Assembly: GCA_018697195.1 (NCBI GenBank)
Contig: JAGMWU010000051.1
Span: forward strand, 434,001-498,000
From: Certhia americana
Taxonomy: Eukaryota; Chordata; Aves; Passeriformes; Certhiidae
Reading direction: 5' to 3'
DNA length: 64,000 bases
The notes under the pieces are model-generated. The model did no database searches. It was not told where the DNA came from and saw nothing but the letters and a program-made list of their open reading frames with translations. Position 1 is the first letter of the stretch, and every line of letters starts with the position of its first letter. The position numbers and the translations under genes are program-made. Of this stretch, positions 50,471 through 64,000 are shown one piece after another.

Positions 50471-53220
50471 CAAAATGATTGTTCCTACACTGAATTAGGA
50501 GGCACAGGTATGTGAAAAAAGGATAGGAAGGGATTGGTATTGAGCTTCTCAATGTGATGCCTTCCTTTCAGCTTAGATAAAGAGAATGAAAAATTATTTT
50601 ATCCATTCTGCATGAATATTTCTCAAGTTAAAAAATATTCAAATGTTTTAACTGAGGAAATTTTCAGTTCTTTTTCACTGGTGATGTTGTAATTAAAGGA
50701 ACAAGCTTTCTAATTAATCATTCTTAGCAATATACTAAATTCTATTTATGGTATAATTTTAAACACGCCATAACAACAGAAAGCAAACCTAAGCAAAGGA
50801 ATAACAAAATATTTTCTTCTGCATAAGTTTTGTAATGTTCATGAAATAGGATTGCCAGGAACCTGGTTATTATTTCAGAATTTTCTTTAAAGCAAGAAGT
50901 TGAGTAGAATGGAAATAGATACCTGCTCATGTGCTACACATAAAAATGTATAGACGTCCAGAAACTCTAGTTGAGAGAATCAGATGGTCTTTTGTCACTG
51001 TGACAAAAATAAAGCAGAAAATGGGCAATTTGTGCTAATCCTTCTCTGAGTATGGAGGACCCAAATGCCAATGGGGATTAAATTCCCATTGGGGAATAAA
51101 ACCCATCTGACTGTTTAGCAAAGTTCACCACCTTTGCTGCGCACTTAATGAAGTGCCCTGTCTGATTCTGGCTGGGATATTGGCATTAGCAAGTTCCCAA
51201 ACTATAGACATCAAGGTTGTCCTTCAGAAATGCACTGACAGGTGCTTCATAGGAAATAACTTCCACCATTGAGCCAGAACTGCCTCAACTTAAAACAGCA
51301 ATGCACCAGTGCTGGCAGCTTCTGATTTTGGGTCCTGTCATTGCCCTTCCCCACTACCAATTTTTCCTGCTTCTGGCCCATCCCTTTTTCTTTCCCTCTC
51401 CCTTCACATGCATTTATAGGTCTGCTCCACTCTTTCCCACTTCCTCACATCCCTAGCCAGAGAGTTGAAAGGCTTCCATCATAAAGATTGAAAACATACT
51501 CCATATTAAATGTAACAGGATAGTATGAACAGCAGGTCCATGTTTCAAACACATTCAATTTATATCACAGCTGAGAATAAAGAGCAGGGGAAGCTACTTG
51601 TGGGTTGCTGGAGGCTGTGGCTTCCATTTTTTGTGGAACATGTCTCTGTCACTTGCTAAATAGGTGCACCATCTGGTGGTAATTTTGGACTCCCACTTCT
51701 TAAATTCCCAAAGAGCAGTGGTGGAGCTCTGCCTGTGGTTGCAGCATTTATTTTTGGGTTTTGCCACTATCTGTCTGAAAGTCCTCAGCTAAGACAACTT
51801 TTGCAGGTACTACTGGTGATTGAGTACTAAGAATTGGTAGGACTTTAAATAGGGATGAAGTTTCCATGTCTGCTGTGTGGGGCAAGCAAGTCAGACTTTA
51901 TGAGAGGACCAAATGCTCTTCTGAGAAACTATATACACAGAGATGGAAAAATGCCAGACACAAAGAGAAATTAGGTATTAAGGGAGTCTGAACTCTCAGG
52001 ATAGGCAACAGGATCCATTGTGCAGTCAAATTAAGATCCAAATCACCCTCTGGAAGAATTTCACCCTATTCTTTGACCATACAAGGAATACAGCCTGACT
52101 AGGTTTCTATCTCGGACATCTCAAGCAAATGCCTGGAGCTGTGTGATGTGAAACTGGGCCAAAGGAAAGAAGTGAGGAAGGGGCTCCTTGTTTTTCAGCC
52201 TTTGGTGTCTGAAACCCTTTAATTCAGCAACAGAAAGAAACCACTTCTGCCTCGTGTGCCATTCCCCTCAGGAACTGCAACGTTGCACTCACCATGTCTG
52301 ATGGGGCTTACAATGGATATCTCTTCTGAAAGAGATGGGTGGAGGCTGAACCAGACTGGCTGAACCAGAAAATGAGTTCCCACATTTTGGTGAAGAAATG
52401 AGTGAACAAGTGAAAATAATTAATGATCCATGAGTAAACTATTTCTGGTTTAGCAACCTGAATAAGCTGTAAATTCTACAGAAATTCTGTGCATGTCTGT
52501 TGAGCTTCTATCTAGACACAGCAGAGCCTTCTCCCAGTGCACCAGTGAGCTGTCTGGGGAGAGAGCAAACCAAAAAGCCTCAGTAATTCAAGCCCATTTA
52601 ACTGACACCAGCTAAGCCTTAGGAATTGTCCTTCTCACACAATCCCAGAATTGGAGTTTGAACCTCAGCACTGGAGAGAGCATTATAGATAGCACTAAAT
52701 TACACTTGTGGCTAAAAGTGGTCTCCTAGGTCCACTCCAAGTGGGCCTGGGATGGGCAGAATGACCCATCATCAGCTTGACCTTGCATGCTAGCTATATT
52801 CAGCAAACCCCTTGGTACTGCCTTTAAAATTAAACACTTTCAAGCCTCTTTAATAGTATTTACAATGGAGGGTTTAAAGTTTAGCACATATTGGGTAAAA
52901 AAAACACTACTGGAGTCAGTGGCCAGTTTGAATCCTGAGAGAATGACTGCCTTAGAACTACAGTGCTAGATTCACTTTTCCATGCCTCCAAATAGATTAT
53001 AAAGTCCTCTTGCTTGCTTGCTTTATTTCTTTTTTTTAATATTCCTCTTCTATCAGTAACAATAATATTATACTTCACAGTATGAACATCAGTAAGAAAT
53101 AAACTTCAGTCATGCACAATTTAATCCAATGCTAAAAGGTCAGGCATGATACGCACGAAGGAAATTTTGTCAATTAGAAAATGGGGTATTTGTCAGATGT
53201 AATATTTTGCAATCCAGCAG

Positions 53221-53400
53221 CCACTGTGTAAGGAAAAGAAATTGCTCGTGACTGGCGGCACAATGGCAAACTGCATGGATCATTGATCTAATCCTGAATG
53301 TTAAAATATTTGTTTGCAAATCAGAATGTGCAGATAACAAACACTGTGTTTTTTGTAATGTTTGCACATGCCTCTCTCTGCATTTCAAGCTTTTCAATTT
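53221..53400. promoter_or_regulatory. Candidate intronic enhancer (SOX, forkhead and octamer-like motifs)
   Basis: A CpG-retaining stretch in intron 2 contains CACAATGG (SOX-like, 53259-53266), TGTTTGC (forkhead-like, 53311-53317) overlapping TTTGCAAAT (octamer-like, 53313-53321), and catggatcattgatctaat between them. It reads like constrained non-coding sequence. Conservation could not be tested here. Confidence 0.3.
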
Positions 53401-53510
53401 AGAAACAGATAGTTTACCAAACAGAACCTATCCCTAAGGACAGAGGAGGAAAGGGAGGGATGCTGTTACACATGTAACTCTGAAGTCTAATTTTATGTTT
53501 AGCCTGTCCT

Positions 53511-53563
53511 GCTTGATGTAGAGGTTGGACTAGATGACCAAACCTATCATCTGTAATTCTAGG
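53511..53563 (+). mobile_element. CR1 LINE 3'-end remnant
   Basis: The string gaggttggactagatgacca, followed by a degenerate ctgtaattcta end, is the CR1 terminal segment, plus orientation. Confidence 0.65.
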
Positions 53564-56500
53564 GAAGAGATTTTGACAACACACTTAACCGCAGTCGTAA
53601 AGCTCAGGGAATCTCCAAAGTCATTGGAACCCCAAGTTATTATGGGATCGCACACCAGTAGGTGCTGTCCTGCACTCCCTGTCACCCTCCATAAAGAACT
53701 TCCCCTGCAGTGGCAAGGTTTGGCAGCACCTGCCTGTTTGCAAAGTTTCACTGTACTTGAAAAGTTTGATGTTGTGTGGTTGATTGCTATTTAACTAATT
53801 GGGTTTTAGCTGAGTCCCTCTATGAAATTCAGCTTCACTTTCAACTTCTGCTCATAACCAAAAGCCAGGAGACTTTTTAGTGGTTCTGGTGAAATCAGTG
53901 GCAAAATTTCTACTGACAGCAACAGGACAAGAACTTGGGCCCTGTCCTTTTGGATTAAACCTAGCTCCACTTTATTTGACTTTTAATGTTATTTGTTCCT
54001 GGTTTAAGCATGCATTATGTTCTAAGCCGTTGACCAATAGGACTGGGATGCTGAAGTAACTAATGAGTCAGCGTGCTATGGAACATTTGTACTCAGCAAT
54101 TTTATTAAAAAGTGATACAAAGAAATGACACTAAAGGAACATAAATGTTCCTTGGAGGCACTTAGAAGTAAGGAAATGCCAGACTTAAAGCTTCTATGCT
54201 AAGTTAGCCCTGTGTCCAAACTTTGGTACAGTATTCAACTAAACCATAGCCTAGAATTTGCTTACTATCTTTTCTACAGGACCTCTGACTGACTCATCCC
54301 AAGTGAAACTAGAAAAGTAATATGGAAAATGTTACTCTGAGTAGCTACAGACAAAGTTAAAAGAGAAGAGGAGGACTTTTGTTCTGGCCAGTGCTGAGCA
54401 GGAAATGATCATCACAGATCCAAGGCCCTATCACATGTTCCTGTTCCCTTTCCACTACACCTAAGTATACCAGTAGGATGCTCAAATGCCAAAACTTATG
54501 AGTACCCACCCCTCTCCCTGTTTCCTTTCCATACTGACACTTAAATGGAGCAATTCCATACAACAAAAAATGTCCATTTAGTTTTGAGCCAAGGAAACGA
54601 TGTATTAAACCCCATCCCCATGGCAGTCCATTGGTTTTTCAGGAGATCTGAGGTTTAGGGTCAGAAGGAAGGCCATGTGTTGTGCTAAATGATGTTTCCT
54701 ACCAAGCTGTGCAGTATTATGGCACCTTACATCCCAGAATACCCATGGAAGCATGTGAGAGCAGAGTTCAGGAGATCCAGAGACTTGAGTCTGCCAAGTT
54801 ACAGTTCTTGGCATTAATTTACATCAATGCATGGAACAAATTTAAAATTAAGTGCTCTGACAACAAAAATGGAATTGCTCACAGTCAGGTATGTCAGGGT
54901 ATTTAAAATTGAAAATGTCTACAGAAAAGCACCTGTTCCAAGAAAATCTTCACTTTTATATGAAATGGAATGAAACAGAAGCTCTTGCTTTAGAATGGAA
55001 ATTCCAGATTTCATTCAGATCAGTAACCACCATTCCTCATCCAGCTGCAAGCCACACACAGTTCACCAAGTAATTGTATTACCATATTAATGATGTGTTT
55101 GGCGTAAGGATATCTGCCTTTTAAAGCAAGTCTGCTGCCAAATAGGTAAATATTTAAATGGCAACAAGAACATTTTAATTTAAGAGAATTTATACTATTC
55201 TTCACACTCGTGACCCTTGAGGGAAGAGAAAACACAATTGAGCTATACTTGAACTAAGCAGCAAAACCTTACAGAAGGAGAAGGAAGCGGGGAAGATAAA
55301 TTGAGATATATAAAAATCTGTCTCTTCATGGCTGGAAATTATTATATGCTGCAGACTATATATGCTTTTATTTCTTTTATAGGGACACAAAGAAATAAAA
55401 ATTACAAAACTAATGCAGCAAACTGACAGTTTTCCTATTAAAGTAAAACAAAATGTATTTCAGTTAACTCATAATTTACAAATGGTATTGTCCATTTATG
55501 TTTGTCTTTTCCTCTATGATTAACAATGAATTTTGAAAACATTACTAAGGCCTCCCTGAATCATTTTGAGGTTCTGGCATCTAAGAAATTTTTAAAGCAC
55601 AGAGAAATTATTCCCCACAAATGTTCAAATTGATTCATCAAACTGGGAATCCTCCCTCCTGTCAAAAAAAGGATGTTTCTTTAAAACAACAGTACTTTCT
55701 CAGAAAAAAAAAAAAAGATATTTTTCTTTTTCTAAAAACATCTAAGTGACAGACTTTGAGTCTGACCTACTATTCCCACAACAGCCTGTCTCTTCAGTTA
55801 AAAAAATACAAATTCTTAGCACCTTAGTGGTTTCATAACTTTTTTACTGCTCCTTCACAATCTCAGCTACCGCCAGCTGGGAAGGTTTATTTTTTTATTC
55901 TGGTTTGGCTTACTGTCTTACTTTGTTACTTGTGACAGTAAAAAGCTTATCCACCCCTCTACAGTAAGAAAGTTTGAATCAATTCCTCCATTTCCCCCAA
56001 AGATGATAATGCACGCTGAAACGCCCTCTCACATACTTCGCCTTGCAATTGCTACATTATCACACTTTTTCTCCAGTGTATAGCTTTCAGCTGAGGTTAA
56101 GTGCACTGAGGAGACTGTTCTGCTAAGGCAGCCTGTCTTTGAGGACTCTTCTCACTGCCTGCAGAGTAAACCCAGAGCAGCACACAGGGGTTTGGGTGGA
56201 ACAGCTCGGCTTTGCTCCAACATGGCCTCTCTGCCTCTGAAAGGCAACTTGTGGGACAGTCACTGACACACCAGAGTCCTTCTGCTGTAATATATAGCCA
56301 ATAAGTGAGAACAAATAGTTTGGACATTGCTAAGGTTAGATATTTTAGTTCCTCCTTCCAGCAGCAACATGCCAGTTATGAAAATAAAGGCGCTGTTTGC
56401 GACATTTTAAGAGAAGGCTTTGCAATGGCTGTTTGCAGGGTGGTAAATCTTCCCTGCAAAACGGACATGTGGAGGAAGCCCACAAATTTGGGGGGTTTTA

Positions 56501-58579
56501 CCTCTTTACTGCCTGCCTCTACCTCTACCTCCACCTACTTGCCTAGCTGCTAGGGGTGGAGTTTCATCATGCATGTCTTGTTATTTTGGTTTTTTTCGTT
56601 CAGGCTATTAATGAAAAAACTCTCTCTCTCCAAATAACCAAGAAATATCATCTTGCTATGCACCACTGTGCTTCTAGGAAGAGTTATGCTTGCTTTAGCC
56701 ACAGGTCATTAAATTTGCCATGGCATTCATAGTTTAACTAAATCGAATGTGCAAATGCAATGACTCCACGTGGCATCTTAGGAAATGGGCATCATCAGTC
56801 ACTCCAAGTTGGCTACATGAGCAATAAAGACACAGTTTGTGTTGGTCCTCCGTCATCTCCTGGAGCTGCACACATCCTTAGTGCAGATTGCAGCAGATTG
56901 AATGCATCCTGTGCACCTCTCTCCTGGAATCCCAGACAGCCTGCTGTACAGGGAGCTGAAAGCTGATGCCATGCCCTGAGAAGCCACCCCTCACACTGGA
57001 AGGTTTTTTTGCTATATCCTAGCACCAACTGAGAAATCCAGTTCAAATTACTGAAAACAAATTTATTTCTGCTCAGTTGCTTGAATGCTCAAAGGACATT
57101 GTTTTCTGGGCCCATGTTATATGACAACAACAAAAACCCCCAAATTTTTCCACATTAGGTCCAAAAGCCACTGTGCAGTTGAGGTTCCCCATAGCTGACA
57201 AATGCCTAAACCAATCATAGCACCTACTGCTATGACAAAGATAATTACTGCCTTTCCGTCAGTGAAGTGTGTACCCTGCTCTGTATCATATTTAAAATAA
57301 TCTAATTCCAACTCATTTTCCTCCTCCAAATTGTTTCCAGCTGTACAATTCCTTTTTTCCCCCATATTGTTTTTATTGGATATAGTGCAAGTTCATAAAG
57401 ATAGATTTTCCCATAATAAATACACAGATGTTAGAATAATAAACATACAGCCAACCTGATATATGAATATTACTAAGCCTTAACAAACATATAACAACAT
57501 AAATTGATTTTAAAAGATTGAAAATGAGAACATAAAGTAGCAGGGAAAGAAATGGCAGGAGAATATAAAGGCAAAAAGTGGGCTAGAAACATACTTACTT
57601 TAGCAAACTGTCTGGATTCATTTATGGTTCCCTTTATTGACTTGCTGATAGCATTAAAGCACATCAATGGTTGTAAAGCATTCCTAAGAATGCCGCCTGT
57701 CTTCATGTATTGCAAGTTTTCTGCTCACACTGAAAGCCAAGCTCTCAAAGTTGGCCAAGTCATACCACACTAGACACTACTGTGCTAGATTAATCCATCT
57801 GCTTGGACCCAAATATCCATTTTTGGAGAATAATGAGCCTCTCTACTCCTCCCATTTTTGGTAGGAAGTTTTTATGAACATTTGGTATCTCGGTTAAACC
57901 ATCATCATAGCCCAGAATAAAAATGACTGGATTCATATGTGGAATCCAAATTTAATTAAGCCTATATATGGCCTGAACCAAGAATAATTTACTGGCTGAC
58001 ACCCCCTCAGCATGTATGATAAGATGCCAACCACTTCTCCATGACGCCATCATTTAGGTATCTTCCATGCCCAATTCCCCTACTTTTCCAGGCCTGCAGC
58101 TGAGACATGGGATCGAGAGTGGACTGACAATGTTACCTGCTTCCAGTACTAACAGAGCAAGAATCACTGCTTTTTATGAGTATCTCCTTCAGAAGTTGTC
58201 CCCCTCTCTTTCCCAGTCTTCCATTTGGAATTATCCATCCTCTCCCAAGTTTATATGTGCGCATGTACAAGTGCATGCTTGAAGAGAACTGTGACATTGA
58301 AGTTCACCTTCTTATTGTGTTTGCTAAAAGTCTTCTTCACCTGTGAGTTAATAAAATCCATGTACAGATTTTGTTTGTCTCTAAAAGTGAAGGGTTTTCT
58401 TCCTATCCCTCCCCCTTTCTTCCTGAAGAGTGGATCAAAAGTTGAGCAAATGGGAAGAGACAGGAAACTTCTTAAGATGTTCTCCTAAACATCCCCTGGC
58501 AAGCAGAGCTGTAACTTCCCTTCAGATGCATCCTTTCAGCACATCAGAAAACTAGATCAAAACAAAAGGTAAGACATTT

Positions 58580-58601
58580 AAAAAAAAAAAAAAAAAAAAA
58601 A
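58580..58601. repeat. Poly(A) run, 22 bases
   Basis: Homopolymer in intron 2, with no recognisable retroposon upstream. Confidence 0.95.
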
Positions 58602-61600
58602 GCCCAACTTCAGAACTCCCTTGGGTTTGGCCTACTAGTTAGTATTTCCCTGTCAGGGGTCCAGTTTAATGATCTGCCAAATCAATGCACAGTGACACAG
58701 ACAAATATTGCTAAATCTTAATCATTTTCCACATCATTGGTCTGAGAACGGAGACAGGTACAGATCACTTTAGATATCTTCACCGTCATAGTTTTCAAAA
58801 CACCAAAACAGCTCAGTTTTGCCCTGAATTTAGCACTGGTGAGAGCTGTCTGCTCATAAGCACTTTAGTTTAAAGGATTCCAGTGGAAAGGGTCAATGCA
58901 CAAATAATTAGCCAGAATAATCCACTGTCTAAGAGCAACAGTAGGTTTCATTTCTGTTATTGATTTAGACTTCATACTACAGAGCCTGCACTGCTTACTC
59001 CTTTGGGGTGGAGTTCTTTGCTTTCAATATTATTAATGATCTGCAGCTTTTAGAGGTGTGTTAGTGACAAATGGCCCTGCCAATCATTTGGGGGAATAGC
59101 GACCTAGTGCTGGAGCTCTTTTGTGTCAATAACCTGATAGGACCAGAGGCTTTACTCATCCATATCAGGGTCCTTGCTTTCAAAAGGTTAGAAGGGCAAT
59201 TATTTTTCAACAGTGATTACCAGTAAAAACATTTGATGCATAAATATTTTTGAATTAGTTTAAAAATTTTAAATTTTTTAGTCCATTTGTTGAAGAGGCA
59301 ATCTTCATAAAGAGGCTTGAAGCAAGAAGAATGAGTGGAGAGTACAGAAGATTATGTAAGAAGCTGGTGTGAAAACAAGGGATGAGAGCAGGAAGGTGAC
59401 AAATACAAGTATGTACAGGGACAGCATGAGTAAAGTGCAGGACTGACTTTCTTTGGGGATGGGATGGCATGGCTATGGAAGAGTTCCCAGCTATAAATAT
59501 ATCAAAATAAGCTATGCACATGCAATGCTTGGCTAATTCATCCCATGCTACAGCCTTTGTTCATGCTAGTAATTTAGATTTCTCTGTCACTTTTATCTCC
59601 GGCTGCTATAAATCTTTCACAACAACACGAATGCCCCATCATTTCTACAATTGTTATTCCATCCTCTGGACTATTTCAATTGTTTTTTAATACAGATTCC
59701 ATATACTGTATTGTTGATGCAGCCCTCATTTACTGAAGTACCTCTTTGAATAAATAACTCCTCACTGATCCATCTTAGAGCTTAGCTAATAAACTGAGGA
59801 CATCTCCTGGCACAGTAGGATCCCTAGAAATCACAATGGGGGACACGTGTCCCTGTGTCATGCCTTCTGGCTTGGTGGGTGGTGGAAGGCATGCATAGTT
59901 TGAACCTAAAGGCACCCAAGAGGTGATGGTAGCAACAGATGCACATCTGCTGGAGAAACCTCACATTGGGTGGGTCTGAGTGTTTGCTTTGAATTTTGAA
60001 GGGGAAGTGTTGCATCAAAATACAAGTTGGAATAACCACAGGTCTGTACTTGTCAGTGGAGTGGTAGAGTCTTGGTCAGTGGCTAAAGAGTAGGTCATCT
60101 CCTCCCCATGCAGCAAGAGAGTGATTAATAATACGTTATCACTGCTTACATTCCCTCCCCAGGAAAATTCCTGAGACATGAATAACTCACCTTGAGTGTT
60201 CATCTCCCCAGGGGGGTTCTGGGACAAAGCTTTTCTTTGGGGTGAAGTGAAAAACATGCCTGGCTTTTTTCAGTTCTAGTCCTTTCTTCAGTGTGCTCAG
60301 GCAGAACCAAATGGCTGGTTAAGTGTTTCTGTGTCAGACACATGGGTGTGTTTTGTTACACATGTGAATATTTATGCTTAGAAGCATCTTGTACTTTTAC
60401 ATAGTTGGTTTTTTAAATCTTTGTCCATTTTTCACCTTTTGCCCCCTTGATAGTGTAATAACACTACTTCCTAAACCCTATCCTTTTCCTAGGTACTGAC
60501 CTCATCATCTCTGGGTGCTACTCCAGCAATAATAAAAGAAAAAAAAAAGACTTGTGGGTTATGGGATCCTTTACAAACCTGCATGGAACTCATCTGGCTT
60601 GGCTGGAAAGGGTCATGTAAACCTTCTGCAACTGTTAGAGTCTGTGTGGTTTCACACCCAACAAATGTCAATGCAGAACTCAGCTGCAACAGCCAAGTTT
60701 CATCTGTGTTCAGTTTAACCCGTAAAAGAACACACCAAATTCCTCATCAGACATTTCAGACTTGCAAGAAACCACCCAGGTTCAGTGAAGAGGTCAAGAA
60801 TCTCTTAAACATTTTGGCAAATATGTCTTGAACAGTGGCTCAAGAAAACCCTGTTTTTTTCAACTTTGTATAGTATGAGCAGCCTGATAGCTGGTCCATC
60901 CTAATGACAAATAATTTCTGTTCCTTGTAGCTTGTACTTTGCATAGAAACACTGAGAATGAAAGTACAACTGCGACTTGTCCTCTTTAGGAATTTGAACT
61001 GCACTCACTTGCAATGTTTTGGAGGATGAAAGGAGTCTCTCTGGTGAAGAGTATTGTTACCCATGAGCACAGTGGTGAAGGTGGTGAGACAGCACAAGAT
61101 TCTGAGCTTGAGGAGAGCAGAAGTGGTGAAAGCCTTTTCACTGGCAAGCTTTGTAGCTTTGTGATGACACCATCTCTGGTACAACCCTCCAGAGTGGCCC
61201 TTCTCAGACCGTAAGGGATCTCACAGAAGGTAAGACAACTCACTTATCTAAGGTCAGAGCATGCTTGCAAGCTTTTGAAGATGAAAATTGAGCATGAAGA
61301 AGTACAGAACACTAGGCAGATGTATTTTTTCTGGCAGCAACATAATTCTGTTAATCAACCAAAAGCAAACGAACATGATACCAACCAAGGAGGACCAGAC
61401 CATGCTTCTGACAGTCAAGCAAGTGACTTGATTTTTTTTCTGGTTCATTTAAACTTGAAGGTAGTAGCCAAAAGTTAGGTTAATTCCTGAATATGATGCC
61501 TTGAGAACTTAATGTAAAGCTCACAGAATATGACAGGCCCTCTGCAAGTGTAAGTCAGTTGCCCAATGCCAATGGATTCATTCCCTTATTACACTTTACT

Positions 61601-62804
61601 GCTGAACCATTGTGCTTTTGAAGTGCCCAGACCTCAGCCAGACTCTCAGATTTGGATGTTCTTTCAAAAAATATTCGGTTCCCTTGTTGACCCAAACATA
61701 CCTCAGCTTTTTGCATTCATTTCACAAGGGTGTCAGACAAAACCCCTGAAGCCTTGACCACCACTAACAACCAAACCACCGTGTGAGTCAACATTTCTTT
61801 GCACAGATGAAATTAAATGTTATGCCATTTTTCATACAGTTTTAATGAGATCCTATGCCTGACCACACTCAGCTGTGCTGGAAGCACAAGGCTCATCTGA
61901 ACCATTGAATCCAACAGGGATCACCCAAAGAAAAATGGGACACAAGAAGAATAGGCTAAAACCCCACTGAGAAGCTGGGTGGTATCACTTTGAGTGCTAT
62001 TGAGAGAGCTACACAATACAACAGGTTATCCCAGCCCAGAGCAGCAGACAGGAGAGTGGGCAGCCCTTGGGGGAGAGAAAAAAGGTCAGGAATAAGCTAA
62101 GGATACCCAGCTGGGTGATGAGGAAAATAGTGACCTCAGTGCTGGAAAAAGATTTACATAATCTCCCCTGTGAAATAATATCAGACATAGGGTAAATGAA
62201 AAGGTATTGATTTAACTTCTGCCAGCTAGCAGCTTGTCAGGCCAAGGCCATGTATTATTTTCTTTGAATAGGTTTCCTGCCTCAAATCCCTTGCAGTATT
62301 TTCTTTGCAGTATGATAGTAACACTATAGTGTATCATTGCCACATATTGGAAGGCCAGTGTTGTATGCACAGTTCTTCCATCAATTATTTGCGACTCTCC
62401 CATTACTTAAGCTTCTGGGAAGCCTGCAGAGGGATTTTTCTGAGCTGCTTGTTGTTTGTTTTTGATTGGCCTATATAATATTCACCGCAGTCATCATGAC
62501 AACCTTTAACCAACCCAACAGTTGGAAATACTTTTTTCACAGTCTGTGACCTTGGATGGCTGTGCAGGCACTGAGGCCATTGCTGGGCCTGAAGTTGCAC
62601 AGATAAGAGTGACTTCATCTACAGATCACTGGAGATTTCATGTGTCTTGCCAGTTACTTTTCAGCGAGTGGAAACACATAGTTGCTCTGGAAGCTTCACT
62701 GTTGAACTCTAAGGGTTATGAACCTTCGGAGGCCCCTAGCAAGAAAGGAGAAAGGAAACCATCCCAAACAGAGGCCAACAGCACCATAGTAGAGACACCC
62801 TTAC

Positions 62805-63031
62805 CTACTCGAAGCTCTTGTCCAAAGACTGTTTTCTCTCCCAGTGCAGAGCAGTTCCACCTCCCGTACCGAAACTGGTACTGGCACTCATTGATTCCCA
62901 TTTGTGCCCCTTCCCCGATCACAATGATGGCATCAGGGCGGCTCTGGCAGATCGCGCGCTGCCGAGGGGCCAGGCCTGGGATTTTGTTGCAGATTATATT
63001 AGCTCCTAAAGCCACCACGGATGACAAAGCT
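62805..63031 (-). CDS. WNT7B: WNT7B coding exon 2 (N-terminal part of mature Wnt-7b)
   Basis: This exon encodes about residues 25-99 of the secreted lipid-modified signalling protein Wnt-7b, a Frizzled/LRP ligand of the canonical beta-catenin pathway. In the CNS, Wnt7 proteins also act through the RECK-GPR124 co-receptor. The frame opens with [14 protein letters not shown] and contains [12 protein letters not shown] and the Wnt block [10 protein letters not shown]. It has four cysteines and the N-glycosylation sequon Asn-Cys-Ser, residue 83 in full-length numbering. The acceptor is a good ttttttcttcag just above 63031. The donor is GTAG|gtaagg below 62805. The exon is 227 nt: one base completes a split Gly codon from exon 1, then 75 codons, then the first base of another Gly codon that exon 3 completes. 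Exon 1, with start codon and signal peptide, is outside the window. WNT7B is preferred over WNT7A from the paralogue-specific residues in exons 3 and 4. Confidence 0.97.
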
Positions 63032-64000
63032 CTGAAGAAAAAAGCAGAAAGATACGTTATAACCAAACTGAGGTGACCAGGCACTGCTGTGTGGCTGGCA
63101 AGGTGCTGTGCAAAAGGGGAAGGGTTGGAGGTTGAGCTCCTGTAATTATGCCAACTTGGCACAATGTCTCTGGTCTGCTATAGCAGCCTGGAAATCTTGC
63201 AGTAATTCCTGATCTGATTTGTGCCAGAAAAAGCAAAAAAAATGGAATTTTGGTGCTTTTGTTTCCAGTCCTACACAGAGACATCAGCTTGTGAGACGTG
63301 GAAAGAAAGACTTATTGAAAATCAAAAAATAGTGATGAGCGATCATCCACAAATCTCGGAAACTCATGTCTGCTTTGAATGCAGGTTCAGACTTAGTGTT
63401 TTAGTTACTGCAGCCAGTTCATCCACCCCTCATTTGAAACTGTTAAGCACAATTTAGAAAATGATTTGACACTACCAACACTCTTGCCCATTATTATGCT
63501 CCAGGTTTTGAATGATTAATGAAGTTCACCAGCATAACTGTGCTTTTTAGATCTGGCAAACATCATGGAGCACACAGGAGTGATATGTGGCATCCACACT
63601 AGAAACATTTGCAGTTCTCATTCTTCAAGTATATTTTCAGAATTCATTATGAAGTTTGCATATAACTTGCACCTGCCATATGTTTTCACTTGAACACGTT
63701 TATTTTTCATTTTTCAGCTGACTTTTCAACACCTTCACAGGCTCATTTTTCAACATCTTTACAGCCTACATTTTAAATGGCAATATTTTGAAAAAAAATA
63801 GGACAACACGGGTGCACTTTCAGTGATGCCTCTGGTCACATCTACTGAGTACCCACCAGACCTGTGTGGAGAGGCTTCAGCTGGCTCTGTTCAAGTAGAC
63901 TGACTGCTCCGTGATCCTAATTCCCACCTTGAGCACCAGCCTAAGCCTTTCATCTTAGTGTTACAAATTTCCCTTGGGAAAATGCTGACTAAACAAAATT
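63032..64000 (-). other. WNT7B: WNT7B intron 1, 3' portion
   Basis: This is the sequence upstream of the exon 2 acceptor on the minus strand, running to the window edge. No exon-1-like signal-peptide sequence is found here, so intron 1 is longer than 969 bp. I see no repeats or motifs worth naming. Confidence 0.85.

Larger units (their letters stand above)
36104..62804 (-). other. WNT7B: WNT7B intron 2 (26.7 kb)
   Basis: The intron is bounded by donor gtaagg next to 62805 and acceptor ctctccacag next to 36103. It holds no recognisable coding sequence. Identified content is a T-rich tract (36872-36897), a hAT-like miniature element (37.8-38.0 kb), a decayed CR1 reverse transcriptase (41.6-42.1 kb), the (ATTCT)n array (44.1 kb), small CR1 3' ends (44.76 and 53.5 kb), a MIR-like SINE (50.4 kb) and an A22 run (58580-58601). 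I see nothing specific in 38.0-41.6, 45.2-50.3 and 54-62.8 kb beyond AT-rich unique-looking sequence. Confidence 0.93.

Noticed and set aside
62522..63076. 184-codon plus-strand open frame over exon 2
   Set aside because: Antisense shadow of WNT7B exon 2, with no recognisable domain.
63032..64000. Search for WNT7B exon 1 or a promoter
   Set aside because: No signal-peptide-like open frame with a matching donor and no CpG-rich promoter block is visible; exon 1 must lie beyond the window.
1..64000. CRISPR arrays, prokaryotic operons, intact endogenous retroviruses or a new defence-like system
   Set aside because: Nothing of this kind is present; repeats are microsatellites or decayed eukaryotic transposons, and I saw no gag, pol or env frames and no paired LTRs.

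Overview
The window is vertebrate nuclear DNA, almost certainly from a bird. The evidence is the number of CR1 LINE fragments with avian-type 3' ends, the low gene density, introns of 13-27 kb, and a Wnt gene whose protein reads almost like mammalian WNT7B. Two exact 10-N assembly gaps lie inside tandem repeats. The CR1 variants look like those of modern birds such as passerines, but I cannot fix the species from sequence alone.

The only protein-coding gene I can support is WNT7B, on the minus strand. Three of its coding exons are present: exon 2 (62805-63031), exon 3 (35832-36103) and the terminal coding exon 4 (22435-22914). Their splice phases agree. Together with the roughly 24 residues expected from exon 1, they give a 349-residue Wnt carrying all 24 hallmark cysteines, the lipid-modified serine and three N-glycosylation sequons. 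Exon 1, with the signal peptide and promoter, lies beyond position 64000. Introns 2 (26.7 kb) and 3 (12.9 kb) are complete, and 969 bp of intron 1 is visible.

Region by region: 1-about 21.2 kb is the 3' flank of WNT7B and holds CR1 and SINE fossils and a few motif clusters that look regulatory. About 21.25-22.43 kb is the likely 3' UTR, with a long polypyrimidine tract. 22.9-35.8 kb is intron 3, with CR1 copies, a long GT repeat, an octanucleotide array, an (AGAAT)n array and a MIR-like SINE. 36.1-62.8 kb is intron 2, with a hAT-like miniature transposon, a decayed CR1 reverse transcriptase, an (ATTCT)n array with an assembly gap, and a candidate enhancer.

I found no operon-like system, CRISPR array, novel gene cluster or intact mobile element. 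The most interesting structural observation is that two long pentanucleotide arrays of exactly complementary sequence flank WNT7B exon 3 in opposite orientation. They could pair in the pre-mRNA and affect skipping or circularisation of that exon.
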